From: PALSA-911 sp037442565
GTDB taxonomy: Bacteria; Pseudomonadota; Alphaproteobacteria; Acetobacterales; Acetobacteraceae
NCBI GenBank assembly: GCA_037442565.1
Contig: JBBIQA010000065.1
Location: forward strand, 1 to 21,232
Direction of reading: 5' to 3'
DNA length: 21,232 bases
Under the pieces are notes generated by a model. The model had not been told where the DNA came from. It made no database searches and saw only the letters and a program-made list of their open reading frames with translations. Shown piece by piece: positions 6,982 through 14,222 of this stretch (position 1 is the first letter of the stretch; each line of letters begins with the position of its first letter). Position numbers and translations under genes: made by a program.

Positions 6982-7233
6982 ATGGTCACTGTTTGGCGGG
7001 AAAGCGGCCTCCGGGTGATCATCTTTCTGGACGATCATCTGCCGGCGCATGTTCACGTGTTCGGCGACGGCCAGGCCAAGATCAATCTGTTGGGTGCCGA
7101 CGGCTCCCCGGAACTGGTCTGGGCAGACGGCATGACACGCGGCGAAGTCCGCCGCGCCATGCGCATCGTTATCGAGCAGCAGGGGCTCCTGCTGGCCCGG
7201 TGGGAGGACATTCATGGCCGATCCGACCGATGA
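6982..7233 (+). CDS. DUF4160 protein, possible toxin-antitoxin partner
   Basis: 83-aa protein with the DUF4160 layout: an MVTV N-terminus, a conserved DDH-x-PAHVHV segment (residues 17-26, His19, His23 and His25), then a C-terminal helix ending in WEDIHG (74-79). Small proteins of this family are often encoded next to DUF2442 proteins, and the pairs have been proposed as toxin-antitoxin modules. The biochemical activity is not established to my knowledge. The start fits the family N-terminus although no Shine-Dalgarno sequence is evident. Its last 20 bases overlap the DUF2442 gene, so translation is probably coupled. Confidence 0.8.
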   Translation: MVTVWRESGLRVIIFLDDHLPAHVHVFGDGQAKINLLGADGSPELVWADGMTRGEVRRAMRIVIEQQGLLLARWEDIHGRSDR

Positions 7234-7621
7234 ACAGATCGACGCCGCTCTCGAACGCGGCCGCATTGCCCGTGTGCAGGAACCGCGTGCCGCCGCGGCC
7301 CGGTATGACGCCCGGCTTGGCAAGGTGATCGTCGAACTGACGAACGGCTGCACCTTCGCGTTTCCGGCTCGGCTGGCCCAGGGGTTGGAAAGTGCCACGG
7401 ACGATCAGTTGGCTGGGGTGGAGCTTCTCGGGACAGGATATGGCCTGCACTGGGAGGCGCTGGACGTCGATTTGTCGATCCCAGGACTGTTGGCAGGTCT
7501 GTTCGGAACGAAGGCCCATATGGCGCGACAAGCGGGGCAGACGAAATCCCTGGCCAAAGCATCGGCGGCACGCGCAAATGGTGCCAAGGGCGGTCGTCCC
7601 CGCAAGTCGGCCAATGGGTAA
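7214..7621 (+). CDS. DUF2442 protein with basic tail, possible antitoxin
   Basis: 135 aa. The central part (about residues 30-105) is the DUF2442 domain, with ELTNGCTFAFP, DDQLAGVELLG, GLHWEALDVDLSIPGLL and GLFGTK blocks. The C-terminus (106-135) is a Lys/Arg/Ala-rich tail ending in AKGGRPRKSANG, similar to AT-hook-like tails, which may bind DNA. GGGAGG at 7202-7207 lies 6 bases before the ATG, a good ribosome binding site inside the DUF4160 gene. Strong binding site here and none for the first gene would give more DUF2442 than DUF4160 product, as expected for an antitoxin. It ends 54 bases from the convergent DUF262 gene with no clear terminator between. Confidence 0.85.
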   Translation: MADPTDEQIDAALERGRIARVQEPRAAAARYDARLGKVIVELTNGCTFAFPARLAQGLESATDDQLAGVELLGTGYGLHWEALDVDLSIPGLLAGLFGTKAHMARQAGQTKSLAKASAARANGAKGGRPRKSANG

Positions 7622-7675
7622 GGCGGCAAATTCGTGCGCGGTGATTAAACGTTACACCTGTGCTGAAACCCAAGA

Positions 7676-9502
7676 TCATACGGCCTTTATGGTCGAATTA
7701 GAAGGCACATCCCAGACCCGAAGAGCTAGTTTCGTAAGGAAAACTTGGCGTGCTTTGACACTTTCCGCCGACCAAGCAGGCCAGCTTTCGAGCGACTGCA
7801 CTGTCTTTGTAATCTTATCGGCAGAACCGACCTCGTTTTTTTGAGTGGTTGCCTGGCATTTAGTGAGTAGGAATTTAGATTGACCGTAGGCTGCGATCTT
7901 TCCGGAATATCGGCCATTGGAAATCGATCGATTAATCGACTTTTCTATGAGTAAAAGGTTTCCCAAGCACTGGATCAGAGCCTGGTCAGCACCGCCCTCT
8001 CCGAATTCAGCTATCGCGTCGGGGTGTCCGTTGTCAGGTAAGATGTGTTCGATATCGTTCCCACCGGAGGTGTAGTCGGCTAGACGTGAACGCGACTCAC
8101 TTGGTCCGTAGGCCTGCAGGTCGACGTACTGAGTAATCTTCGCCAAAAGATAGCGCAGTCTGAAGTGACGTAGGTCGGAAGTACGCAGGCCCAGCACTTT
8201 TTGCTCGAAATCCTTGCTCAGCGCCTGGCGCTCCCCGGATAGAAATGTCGTAAGGAAAGCGTCGAATTCTTGACCCCCCGTTTCTCTCAGTCGATGTGCA
8301 GCCTCGATAATGCGCCGCTCATATTCTTTACTAGGCGTGCCAACGATCAACCAAACGAACATTGTCTTTTCGATCTCCTCTGCCAGACGGCTGAAATTCT
8401 TCGGTGACAGGTCGCGGCCGGCCATCAGCAGAATGAAATGTTGCTTGATTGACTGCCCTCCAAGTAATCTTGTGTTGATGATACCGACCTCGGGGTCGCC
8501 AGCTTTGTTCCGACCGGTAGCAAAATTTGCATAGGCCCGTGCAGCTTGCAGAAGGAGATCAGCGAAAAATAGCGGTCGCGCCTTGTGATTGGTAACGGCA
8601 GCGTTCTTCTGAAACCAATCGTAGATTGAGTCCTCGCGAAGCTTACCGTCAACGTCATAGGTGGCTAGCAAAAAGTAACGCAAAAACCGTAGCGGCTTTT
8701 CGCCAGCCGTATAAATTGCGTCGGTAAGGCTCTTCCAGATAGTCTTTAGCTTGGAAAATTCGTCGCCTTTCGCATTCATAAAAAGCAGGTTCTTTAAAAG
8801 GTCCATCGCGTCCAACCCGACGCCTCGATCATTAATCGTCTCGAATATTTTGAGTGCCGTGGCTACTGTCGGTGTCTCGATCCGAATTACTTTAACCTTG
8901 TTGATCAAATATCCATAAAAGCGACGAATCTCTGCTGGATCTGTACCGACGGTGGTGCGCAGGAACTCGCCTATAGTTTCGTAGGCATTGGCAATATTTC
9001 GGATAGACCGCGTCCCATCTTGTGCTGCCCGTTCTGACAGGCCCTTCGCGTAGTATTCAAGGATACCCCTAGCGTCTTCATATTGCAGGTCAAGCCTCAG
9101 TTGATGCTTGGTCACCCCTTGCCAATCGATTGAACTCTCTGCGATCTGGCCCGGCAGTTCGTCAGGTATGCCTGCACCTAAATCGTGTAACAAGTCACGG
9201 ATAGCACATAGAGTGAGGTAGGCAGTGGTTGTACGTTGCTGTCCATCAATCAGCTCAAAAACTTCGTCGTCAGTCTGACAAACAACAATAGTGCCGATGA
9301 AGTATTCTGGCGCATCATCTTTTGTAGCGTTTTCGTATTCATCGTATATGTCGTGAAGAAATTGGTCGACTTCCTCACCACCCTCGCCCTTGGCGTTGGT
9401 CTCTCCCCACACGTACTCCCGTTGATAGTCGGGAACGCGGTAGGAATCTTGGAAGAGCGCCTTTAGACTTTTATCTTGCGGATCAATCTTCTTACTTTTC
9501 AT
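7676..9502 (-). CDS. DUF262/DUF1524 (GmrSD-like) protein, putative type IV restriction or defence
   Basis: 608 aa. The N-terminal DUF262 domain shows YQREYVW at residues 26-32, the IDGQQRTTT motif around 85-93 and ETINDRGVGLDAMDLLKN at 221-238. The C-terminal DUF1524 domain has NDIEHILPD at 482-490 and LGNLLLIEKSINRSISN at 513-529, the His and Asn of a His-Me (HNH-like) nuclease. In GmrSD and relatives the DUF262 part uses NTP and the DUF1524 part cuts DNA carrying modified (often glucosylated) cytosines. All key motifs are intact. Codons are much richer in A and T than in the neighbouring paa genes, pointing to transfer. The ribosome binding site is weak. It is convergent with the DUF4160/DUF2442 pair. 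The target is unknown. Confidence 0.88.
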   Translation of the reverse strand: MKSKKIDPQDKSLKALFQDSYRVPDYQREYVWGETNAKGEGGEEVDQFLHDIYDEYENATKDDAPEYFIGTIVVCQTDDEVFELIDGQQRTTTAYLTLCAIRDLLHDLGAGIPDELPGQIAESSIDWQGVTKHQLRLDLQYEDARGILEYYAKGLSERAAQDGTRSIRNIANAYETIGEFLRTTVGTDPAEIRRFYGYLINKVKVIRIETPTVATALKIFETINDRGVGLDAMDLLKNLLFMNAKGDEFSKLKTIWKSLTDAIYTAGEKPLRFLRYFLLATYDVDGKLREDSIYDWFQKNAAVTNHKARPLFFADLLLQAARAYANFATGRNKAGDPEVGIINTRLLGGQSIKQHFILLMAGRDLSPKNFSRLAEEIEKTMFVWLIVGTPSKEYERRIIEAAHRLRETGGQEFDAFLTTFLSGERQALSKDFEQKVLGLRTSDLRHFRLRYLLAKITQYVDLQAYGPSESRSRLADYTSGGNDIEHILPDNGHPDAIAEFGEGGADQALIQCLGNLLLIEKSINRSISNGRYSGKIAAYGQSKFLLTKCQATTQKNEVGSADKITKTVQSLESWPAWSAESVKARQVFLTKLALRVWDVPSNSTIKAV

Positions 9503-9844
9503 TCGTTGTAATTCCGTCGTTATTGGGCCAAGTCATTTAGGCGCGGATCGATGATTGTACCCACCTCGGCAAGAATGAGAACCTTACGACAGATTAGGTC
9601 GGTCGCACACAATCGTGACATCTTTTCGACCCATCCGGGGGATGGTGTACGACCTCACGTAAATCTGTCATTTCCGTGATCAAGCAACCACAGCATTGAT
9701 TGCGAATGAAGGCCCTGAGAAAATAGGCACCTTCAGTAACGCGGCTGTGAATGAAGTCCAGCATGGATCGAACCTTTTATGAGGTGCATGTTGATCAAAC
9801 GCACAAGGCCCGCGCGTCGCGCAGCAGGTTGAACCGGTTTCACT
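9503..9844. other. A+T-richer intergenic region upstream of the DUF262 gene
   Basis: 342 bases between the DUF262 start and the paaE stop, with composition like the DUF262 gene rather than the paa genes. It contains one small possible frame on the - strand (9594-9764) and a short CATCC/GGATG hairpin near 9632-9644. It must hold the DUF262 promoter, but I see no convincing -35/-10 pair. No sequence that I recognise as a transposase remnant. Confidence 0.5.
9594..9764 (-). CDS. Possible small cysteine-rich protein (56 aa)
   Basis: ATG at 9764 on the - strand opens a 56-codon frame ending in TAA, with AAGG about 9 bases upstream. The product has a CCGC cluster at residues 24-27 and a CHDC cluster at 49-52, which could bind a metal ion. 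It lies upstream of the DUF262 gene on the same strand, separated by about 90 bases. No family is recognised, and a frame of this length can occur by chance in A+T-richer DNA. Confidence 0.2.
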   Translation of the reverse strand: MLDFIHSRVTEGAYFLRAFIRNQCCGCLITEMTDLREVVHHPPDGSKRCHDCVRPT

Positions 9845-10918
9845 CTACACCTGATCATAATCCACCGTCACCTCCCCCGTGACCGGCCGGGACTGGCACG
9901 TCAGCACATACCCCGCCGCAACCTCCCAGGGCTCCAGCGAGAAATTCACCTCCATCTCCACCTGGCCCTCCAGCACCTTCGCCCGGCAGGTGCAGCACAT
10001 CCCGCCCTTGCACGAATACGGCAGATTGAGCCCCGCCCGGATGCCGGCATCGATGATCGCCTCGCCCTCGGCCACCGGAATGACCGTGCGCGTCCCCTCG
10101 TGCAGGATCGTCGCCAGCGCCTTCGGCCGGGCGCTCGGCGCCACCACCACCGGGCGGCGCCGCGTGAAGGGCGAGGGGGTGAAGCGCTCCACATGCACCC
10201 GCTCCCGCGCCATGCCGAGGCCGAGCAGCGCCGGTTCCAGCCCCTCGATCATCGCCAGCGGGCCGCAGATCAGCGCCTGGTCGATCGCCGCGGGGGGCGG
10301 CATCAGCTTCAGCAGATGGCGCAGCTTCTCCGGGTCCAGCCGGCCGTTCAACGCGGGGATGTCCTGCTGCTCGCGGGACAGCACATGGAACACCGACAGG
10401 CGCGACAGGTAGCGGTCCTTCAGATCCTCCAACTGCTCGCGGAACAGGATGCCCGGCGTGTTGCGGTTGCCGAAGAACAGGAACACCCGGCTGGCCGGCT
10501 CGTGCGCGAGCACGGTCTTGACGATGGACAGGATCGGCGTGATCCCCGATCCGGCCGCGAACATCGCATAGGTCCGCCCGGCACCGCCCGCCGGAGGCAC
10601 CCCGAAGCGCCCCATCGGCGTCATCACCTGCAGCGCATCGCCAGGCCGCAGCGTGTCGTTCACCCAGTTGGAAAACACGCCGCCCTCCACCCGCTTCACC
10701 GCCACCCGCAGCTCGCCGTCATCGGGCCCGGAGCAGATCGAGTAGGACCGCCGCAGATCCTCGCCCTCGATCGTCGCGCGCAGGGTCAGGTACTGCCCGG
10801 GCGTGAAGCGATACGCCTCGCGCAACCCCTCCGGCACCGCGAAGGCCAGGGAAACCGCGTCCGGCGTTTCCTGGCGCCGGTCGGCGATGGTCAGTTCGTG
10901 AAACTCAGGCTGGGTCAT
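9845..10918 (-). CDS. paaE: PaaE, phenylacetyl-CoA epoxidase reductase subunit
   Basis: 357-aa electron-transfer subunit, matching the family length. The N-terminal FNR-type domain has the flavin motif RRSYS at residues 56-60 and the nucleotide-binding motif GSGITPIL at 123-130. The C-terminal plant-type ferredoxin domain has Cys303, Cys308, Cys311 and Cys341 in the C-x4-C-x2-C...C pattern for a [2Fe-2S] cluster. It passes electrons from NADPH to the di-iron centre of PaaA. The start at MTQPEFHEL has GGGAAA 7 bases ahead. Unlike in most clusters it is not directly behind paaD: a gene on the opposite strand lies between, so paaE needs its own promoter or read-through from paaABCD. Confidence 0.95.
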   Translation of the reverse strand: MTQPEFHELTIADRRQETPDAVSLAFAVPEGLREAYRFTPGQYLTLRATIEGEDLRRSYSICSGPDDGELRVAVKRVEGGVFSNWVNDTLRPGDALQVMTPMGRFGVPPAGGAGRTYAMFAAGSGITPILSIVKTVLAHEPASRVFLFFGNRNTPGILFREQLEDLKDRYLSRLSVFHVLSREQQDIPALNGRLDPEKLRHLLKLMPPPAAIDQALICGPLAMIEGLEPALLGLGMARERVHVERFTPSPFTRRRPVVVAPSARPKALATILHEGTRTVIPVAEGEAIIDAGIRAGLNLPYSCKGGMCCTCRAKVLEGQVEMEVNFSLEPWEVAAGYVLTCQSRPVTGEVTVDYDQV

Positions 10919-10989
10919 GCGGCGTTTCCCGGCGGCGATGCAGCCGCAGGTATGCTCGACCCGCGGTCCGCGGTCCAGTTCCCCGCCGG

Positions 10990-11039
10990 CCCGGCAGGTT
11001 TTGCCGCCTCCGCCTGCCCGATCGGCCAAACCTGCCCGG
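10990..11039. promoter_or_regulatory. Inverted repeat, possible activator site upstream of the sigma-54 promoter
   Basis: GGCAGGTTT (10993-11001) and AAACCTGCC (11028-11036) form a 9-bp inverted repeat, extended by near-matching flanks (CCC and CGG), in the region between paaE and the small + strand gene. It lies about 55-100 bases upstream of the predicted sigma-54 promoter, where enhancer-binding activators usually bind. It might equally be an operator for paaE. Inference from position only. Confidence 0.35.
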
Positions 11040-11090
11040 TCAGTAGCCATAATCGGACCATAAATTACGTCATTTCAGCGTGTTGGCCCC

Positions 11091-11106
11091 TGGCACCGGA
11101 ATTGCG
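11091..11106 (+). promoter_or_regulatory. Sigma-54 (RpoN) promoter, -24/-12 elements
   Basis: TGGCAC-N5-TTGCG: the GG at 11092-11093 and the GC at 11104-11105 are exactly 10 bases apart, and the match to the consensus TGGCAC-N5-TTGCW is complete except for the last position. Transcription would begin near 11117, 11 bases before the AAGGAG ribosome binding site (11128-11133) and 26 before the ATG of the small gene. Correct spacing to a real gene start raises confidence above that of a chance match. Confidence 0.7.
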
Positions 11107-11142
11107 ATGCCATTCCCGCACCATCCGAAGGAGCCCTGCGTC

Positions 11143-11613
11143 ATGTCCATAGGCAACATAGCTTCCAGCATCTGGCGTCCGTCGGCGCCTCAGGCGTCCT
11201 CCACGGCGCAGAAGCCAGGCGCCACCCAGGCGCCGCCATCCCCGCCGCCAACCACCCAAACGACCGCGATATCCGGACCCACCGATCCCTTCCGGCAACT
11301 CTCCGCCGATGTTCAGGCCAAGCTGCTGCAACTGCAGGCGACCGGCTCGGACACCACCCAGGCCAGCGCCGCTTCGGGCCGGCTGACCAGGCCGCACCAC
11401 CATGCCGGGGGCAACGACGCCGACGACGCCGGCAGCCTGGTCCCCACCGGTGCGGCGCCCGGCGCCACCACGACGGCGGGCGCAACCCCGGCCTCGGGCA
11501 CCAACCCGGCCGATACGTCGATGATCGATGCCCTGCGCCAGGCCATCCAGGCCTATGCCGCAACCGCCTCCAGCAGCAGCGCCAACCTCACCGCTCCGCT
11601 CACGACAGCCTAG
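11143..11613 (+). CDS. Small Ala/Thr/Pro-rich hypothetical protein under sigma-54 control
   Basis: 156 aa, no recognised family. It starts MSIGNIASSIW, then has a low-complexity Pro/Thr/Ser/Gln linker (about residues 16-45), a probable helix (DPFRQLSADVQAKLLQLQATGS), a His/Asp patch (RPHHHAGGNDADD), a second Ala/Thr/Gly-rich linker and a terminal helix (MIDALRQAIQAYAATASSSS). There is no cleavable signal peptide or membrane segment. Two short helices joined by disordered linkers fit an exported or surface-associated protein, or an adaptor, but this is not shown. AAGGAG lies 9 bases before the ATG. Its stop is 12 bases from the end of convergent paaD, and it separates paaD from paaE. Confidence 0.7.
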   Translation: MSIGNIASSIWRPSAPQASSTAQKPGATQAPPSPPPTTQTTAISGPTDPFRQLSADVQAKLLQLQATGSDTTQASAASGRLTRPHHHAGGNDADDAGSLVPTGAAPGATTTAGATPASGTNPADTSMIDALRQAIQAYAATASSSSANLTAPLTTA

Positions 11614-11625
11614 GCCGCCCGGCGC

Positions 11626-12111
11626 TCAGTGGCACTTGAACGCGTCGAACGGCTCCCGGCAGGCCCGGCAGCGATACAGCGACTTGCACGCGGTGGAGCC
11701 GAACTCCGCCAGCAACTCGGTATCGTCGCTGCCGCAGCGCGGGCAGGCGGCCTTCGCCTCCCCGAACAGCGCCCGCCGCCCGCCGGCCCGCCCGGGCGGC
11801 GCGATGCCGTAGGCCAGCAGCTTCGCCCGCCCCTCCGGCGTCAGCCAATCCGTCGTCCAGGCCGGCGACAGCACGGTGCGGACCGCCACATCGGCGAACC
11901 CCGCACGCGCCAGCGCCGTCTCGATCTCAAGGGCGATCACGTTCATCGCCGGGCACCCGGTATAGGTCGGCGTGATGGTCACCGCCACCCGCCCGCCGTC
12001 CACCGTCACATCCCGCAGCACGCCCAGATCGGCGATGGTCAAGACCGGGATTTCCGGATCGGTTACCGCCGCAACCGCCTCGTAGGCGCGCCGGCGGGCA
12101 TCCGCTACCAT
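11626..12111 (-). CDS. paaD: PaaD, Fe-S/metal-centre assembly protein of the epoxidase
   Basis: 161-aa MIP18/DUF59-type protein. The N-terminal domain has DPEIPVLTIADLGVLRDV at residues 18-35 and the TPTYTGCPAM block with the conserved Cys53. The C-terminal extension, found only in PaaD, carries cysteines at 123, 126, 142, 148, 151 and 160, suggesting a zinc ribbon. PaaD is required for an active epoxidase, probably in cofactor assembly, and is not part of the purified PaaABCE complex. The start overlaps the end of paaC by 7 bases with GGGGCG ahead, so the two are coupled. Confidence 0.93.
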   Translation of the reverse strand: MVADARRRAYEAVAAVTDPEIPVLTIADLGVLRDVTVDGGRVAVTITPTYTGCPAMNVIALEIETALARAGFADVAVRTVLSPAWTTDWLTPEGRAKLLAYGIAPPGRAGGRRALFGEAKAACPRCGSDDTELLAEFGSTACKSLYRCRACREPFDAFKCH

Positions 12112-12881
12112 TTCGCCCCGGGATGGCTGCGCTGCAGATATTGCAGCTCCGCCAGGATATGCCCCAGATGCTCGCTGTGCCGCCCGCTGCGCCCGCCGGT
12201 CTGCATCCAGCCGTCGCGCGGACGTGCCAGCGTCGCCCGCGCCAGAATGGCGTCGATCCGCGAGGACCAGCCATCGTGCAGTTCCGCCGGATCGGGAATG
12301 ATCCCGGCATCGATCAGCGCCTGGTCCGGTGCATCCACCTCGAAGAACTCGCCGGTGAACGGCCACATCTCCTCCAGTCCCGCCTGCGCCCGGCGATGGC
12401 TTTCCTCGGTGCCGTCGCCCAGCCGGATCAGCCACTCGGCCGAGTGGCGCAGATGATAGGCGGTCTCCTTCTCCGCCTTGGCGGCAATGGCGGCAATGGT
12501 TGCATCGGTGGATGACATCGCCGCCCGCCAATACGGATCGATGAACGCCGCATACAGCACCTGCCGCGCGATCGTACAGGCGAAATCCCCGTTCGGCTGT
12601 TCCGCGATCAGCAAATTCCGGTACTGCCGCGCATCCCGCCGATACGCCAGCTGGTCCTCGTCCAACCCGCACTGCGCCCCGGCATGGTCATACAGCGCCC
12701 GAGCCTGGCCGATCAGGTCCAGCGCGATATTCGCCAGCGCCAGATCCTCCTCCAGGGTCGGCGCATTCCCGGTCCATTCGGAAAGCCGATGCCCCAGGAT
12801 CAGCGCATCGTCGGCCCGCCGCAGCAGATGCAGCACCAAAGGCGTCTCATCGACGGTGACGGAAGTCGTTGCAACCGGCAT
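12105..12881 (-). CDS. paaC: PaaC, structural subunit of phenylacetyl-CoA epoxidase
   Basis: 258-aa ferritin-like helical subunit. Family blocks are visible: LLRRADDALILGHRLSEW, EEDLALANIALDLIGQAR, NGDFACTIARQ, KAEKETAYHLRHSAEW and the end QTGGRSGRHSEHLGHILAE. PaaC pairs with PaaA and is the non-catalytic partner in the known structures. The start ATG shares one base with the paaB stop (TGATG), a classic coupling arrangement, and this decides the start over the much longer upstream frame. Confidence 0.95.
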   Translation of the reverse strand: MPVATTSVTVDETPLVLHLLRRADDALILGHRLSEWTGNAPTLEEDLALANIALDLIGQARALYDHAGAQCGLDEDQLAYRRDARQYRNLLIAEQPNGDFACTIARQVLYAAFIDPYWRAAMSSTDATIAAIAAKAEKETAYHLRHSAEWLIRLGDGTEESHRRAQAGLEEMWPFTGEFFEVDAPDQALIDAGIIPDPAELHDGWSSRIDAILARATLARPRDGWMQTGGRSGRHSEHLGHILAELQYLQRSHPGAKW

Positions 12882-13168
12882 CACATATGCCCAACCTCGT
12901 CCGGCACCTCGTAAAAGGTCGGATGCCGGTAGATCTTCGAGCCCGTCGGCTCGAACAGCATCTCCCGGTCCGCCGGGTCGGAAGCGGTGATGGCGCTGGA
13001 CGGCACCACCCAGACCGACAGGCCCTCGCCGCGGCGCGTATACACGTCCCGCGCCGCCTGCAGGGCCATCTGGGCGTCCGCGGCGTGCACGGACCCGGCA
13101 TGCTTGTGCGCCAGCCCGTTGCGGCTGCGGACAAAGACCTCCCAAAGCGGGGTAGGGGCTTCCGTCAT
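12881..13168 (-). CDS. paaB: PaaB, bridging subunit of phenylacetyl-CoA epoxidase
   Basis: 95 aa, the normal length for PaaB. It has the family sequence WEVFVRSRNGLAHKHAGSVHA, then AARDVYTRRGEGLSVWVV and a C-terminal EPTGSKIYRHPTFYEVP. PaaB holds PaaAC heterodimers together and is needed for activity. The gene starts 2 bases after the paaA stop and its stop overlaps the paaC start. Confidence 0.95.
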   Translation of the reverse strand: MTEAPTPLWEVFVRSRNGLAHKHAGSVHAADAQMALQAARDVYTRRGEGLSVWVVPSSAITASDPADREMLFEPTGSKIYRHPTFYEVPDEVGHM

Positions 13169-13170
13169 GG

Positions 13171-14163
13171 TCAGGCTGCCTTCTGCTGCATGCGTGCGCG
13201 TTCCTTCTCGGCGAACGCCAAAGCCGCTTCCCGCACCCAGGCGCCCTCCGCATGCACCTTGTTGCGATGCGCCAGGCGTTGGCGGTTGCACGGCCCGCCG
13301 CCGGCGATCACCCGCTTGAACTCGTCCCAGTCGATCGGCCCGTGTTCCCAGTGCCCGGTCGCCTCGTTGAATCGCATGTCCGGGTCCGGCATGGTCAGGC
13401 CGATATGCCGCGCCTGCGGCACCGTCGCGTCGATGAATTTCTGCCTCAGCTCGTCATTGGAAAACCGCTTTATTTTCCATTGCATCGACTTGTCCGAATG
13501 CTGCGAAGCCGTGTCCGGCGGCCCGAACATCATCAGCGACGGCCACCACCAGCGGTTCAGCGCATCCTGCGCCATCTCCTTCTGCTCCTTCGTGCCGTTC
13601 GCCAGCGTCACCATGATCTCGTAGCCCTGGCGCTGGTGAAAGCTCTCCTCCCGGCAGATCCGGATCATCGCCCGCGCATACGGGCCATACGAGCACCGGC
13701 ACAACGGGATCTGGTTCATGATCGCCGCCCCGTCCACCAGCCAGCCGATGGTGCCGATGTCGGCCCAGGTCAGCGTCGGATAATTGAAGATGGAACTGTA
13801 TTTCGCCCGCCCGGACAGCAGCTGCTCGGTCAGTTCCTCGCGCGACACGCCCAGGGTTTCCGCCGCGGCATACAGGTACAGCCCATGCCCGCCCTCGTCC
13901 TGCACCTTCGCCAGCAGCGCCGCCTTGCGCCGCAGGCTCGGCGCGCGGGTGATCCAGTTGCCTTCCGGCTGCATGCCGATGATCTCGGAATGCGCGTGCT
14001 GGCTGATCTGGCGCACCAGCGTCCGCCGATACGCCTCCGGCATCCAGTCATTCGGCTCGATCCGCTCCTCCGCGTCCACCCGCGCCTGGAACCGCGCCTC
14101 CCGGACCGGATCGGCCGCCTCCGGGGCATTGGGTTCAGCGGTATTAAGGGCCTGCGTGTACAT
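13171..14163 (-). CDS. paaA: PaaA, catalytic di-iron subunit of phenylacetyl-CoA epoxidase
   Basis: 330-aa catalytic subunit. The two E-x-x-H iron-binding motifs are present (Glu90-His93 in DEGGHG and Glu173-His176 in EESFH), with Glu60 in HSEIIGMQPEGNW as a probable further ligand. The C-terminal part, with DATVPQARHIGLTMPDPD, is also family-typical. With PaaB, PaaC and PaaE it inserts one oxygen atom from O2 into the ring of phenylacetyl-CoA to give the 1,2-epoxide. The start has GGAG 6 bases ahead; a longer frame would cross the shared promoter. It is the first gene of the paaABCD operon and diverges from the acyl-CoA dehydrogenase gene. Confidence 0.96.
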   Translation of the reverse strand: MYTQALNTAEPNAPEAADPVREARFQARVDAEERIEPNDWMPEAYRRTLVRQISQHAHSEIIGMQPEGNWITRAPSLRRKAALLAKVQDEGGHGLYLYAAAETLGVSREELTEQLLSGRAKYSSIFNYPTLTWADIGTIGWLVDGAAIMNQIPLCRCSYGPYARAMIRICREESFHQRQGYEIMVTLANGTKEQKEMAQDALNRWWWPSLMMFGPPDTASQHSDKSMQWKIKRFSNDELRQKFIDATVPQARHIGLTMPDPDMRFNEATGHWEHGPIDWDEFKRVIAGGGPCNRQRLAHRNKVHAEGAWVREAALAFAEKERARMQQKAA

Positions 14164-14193
14164 TCGCCGCTCCGCGTCCTGCGATCTGCTGTG

Positions 14194-14221
14194 CATATAG
14201 GATAGCAGGTTCTGCCCGCAA
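14194..14221 (-). promoter_or_regulatory. Predicted sigma-70-type promoter of paaABCD
   Basis: On the - strand, a -35 TTGCGG (14216-14221) and a -10 TATATG (14194-14199) are 16 bases apart. Transcription would start near 14187, giving a leader of about 24 bases to the paaA ATG. Motif-based prediction. Confidence 0.5.
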
Positions 14222-14222
14222 A

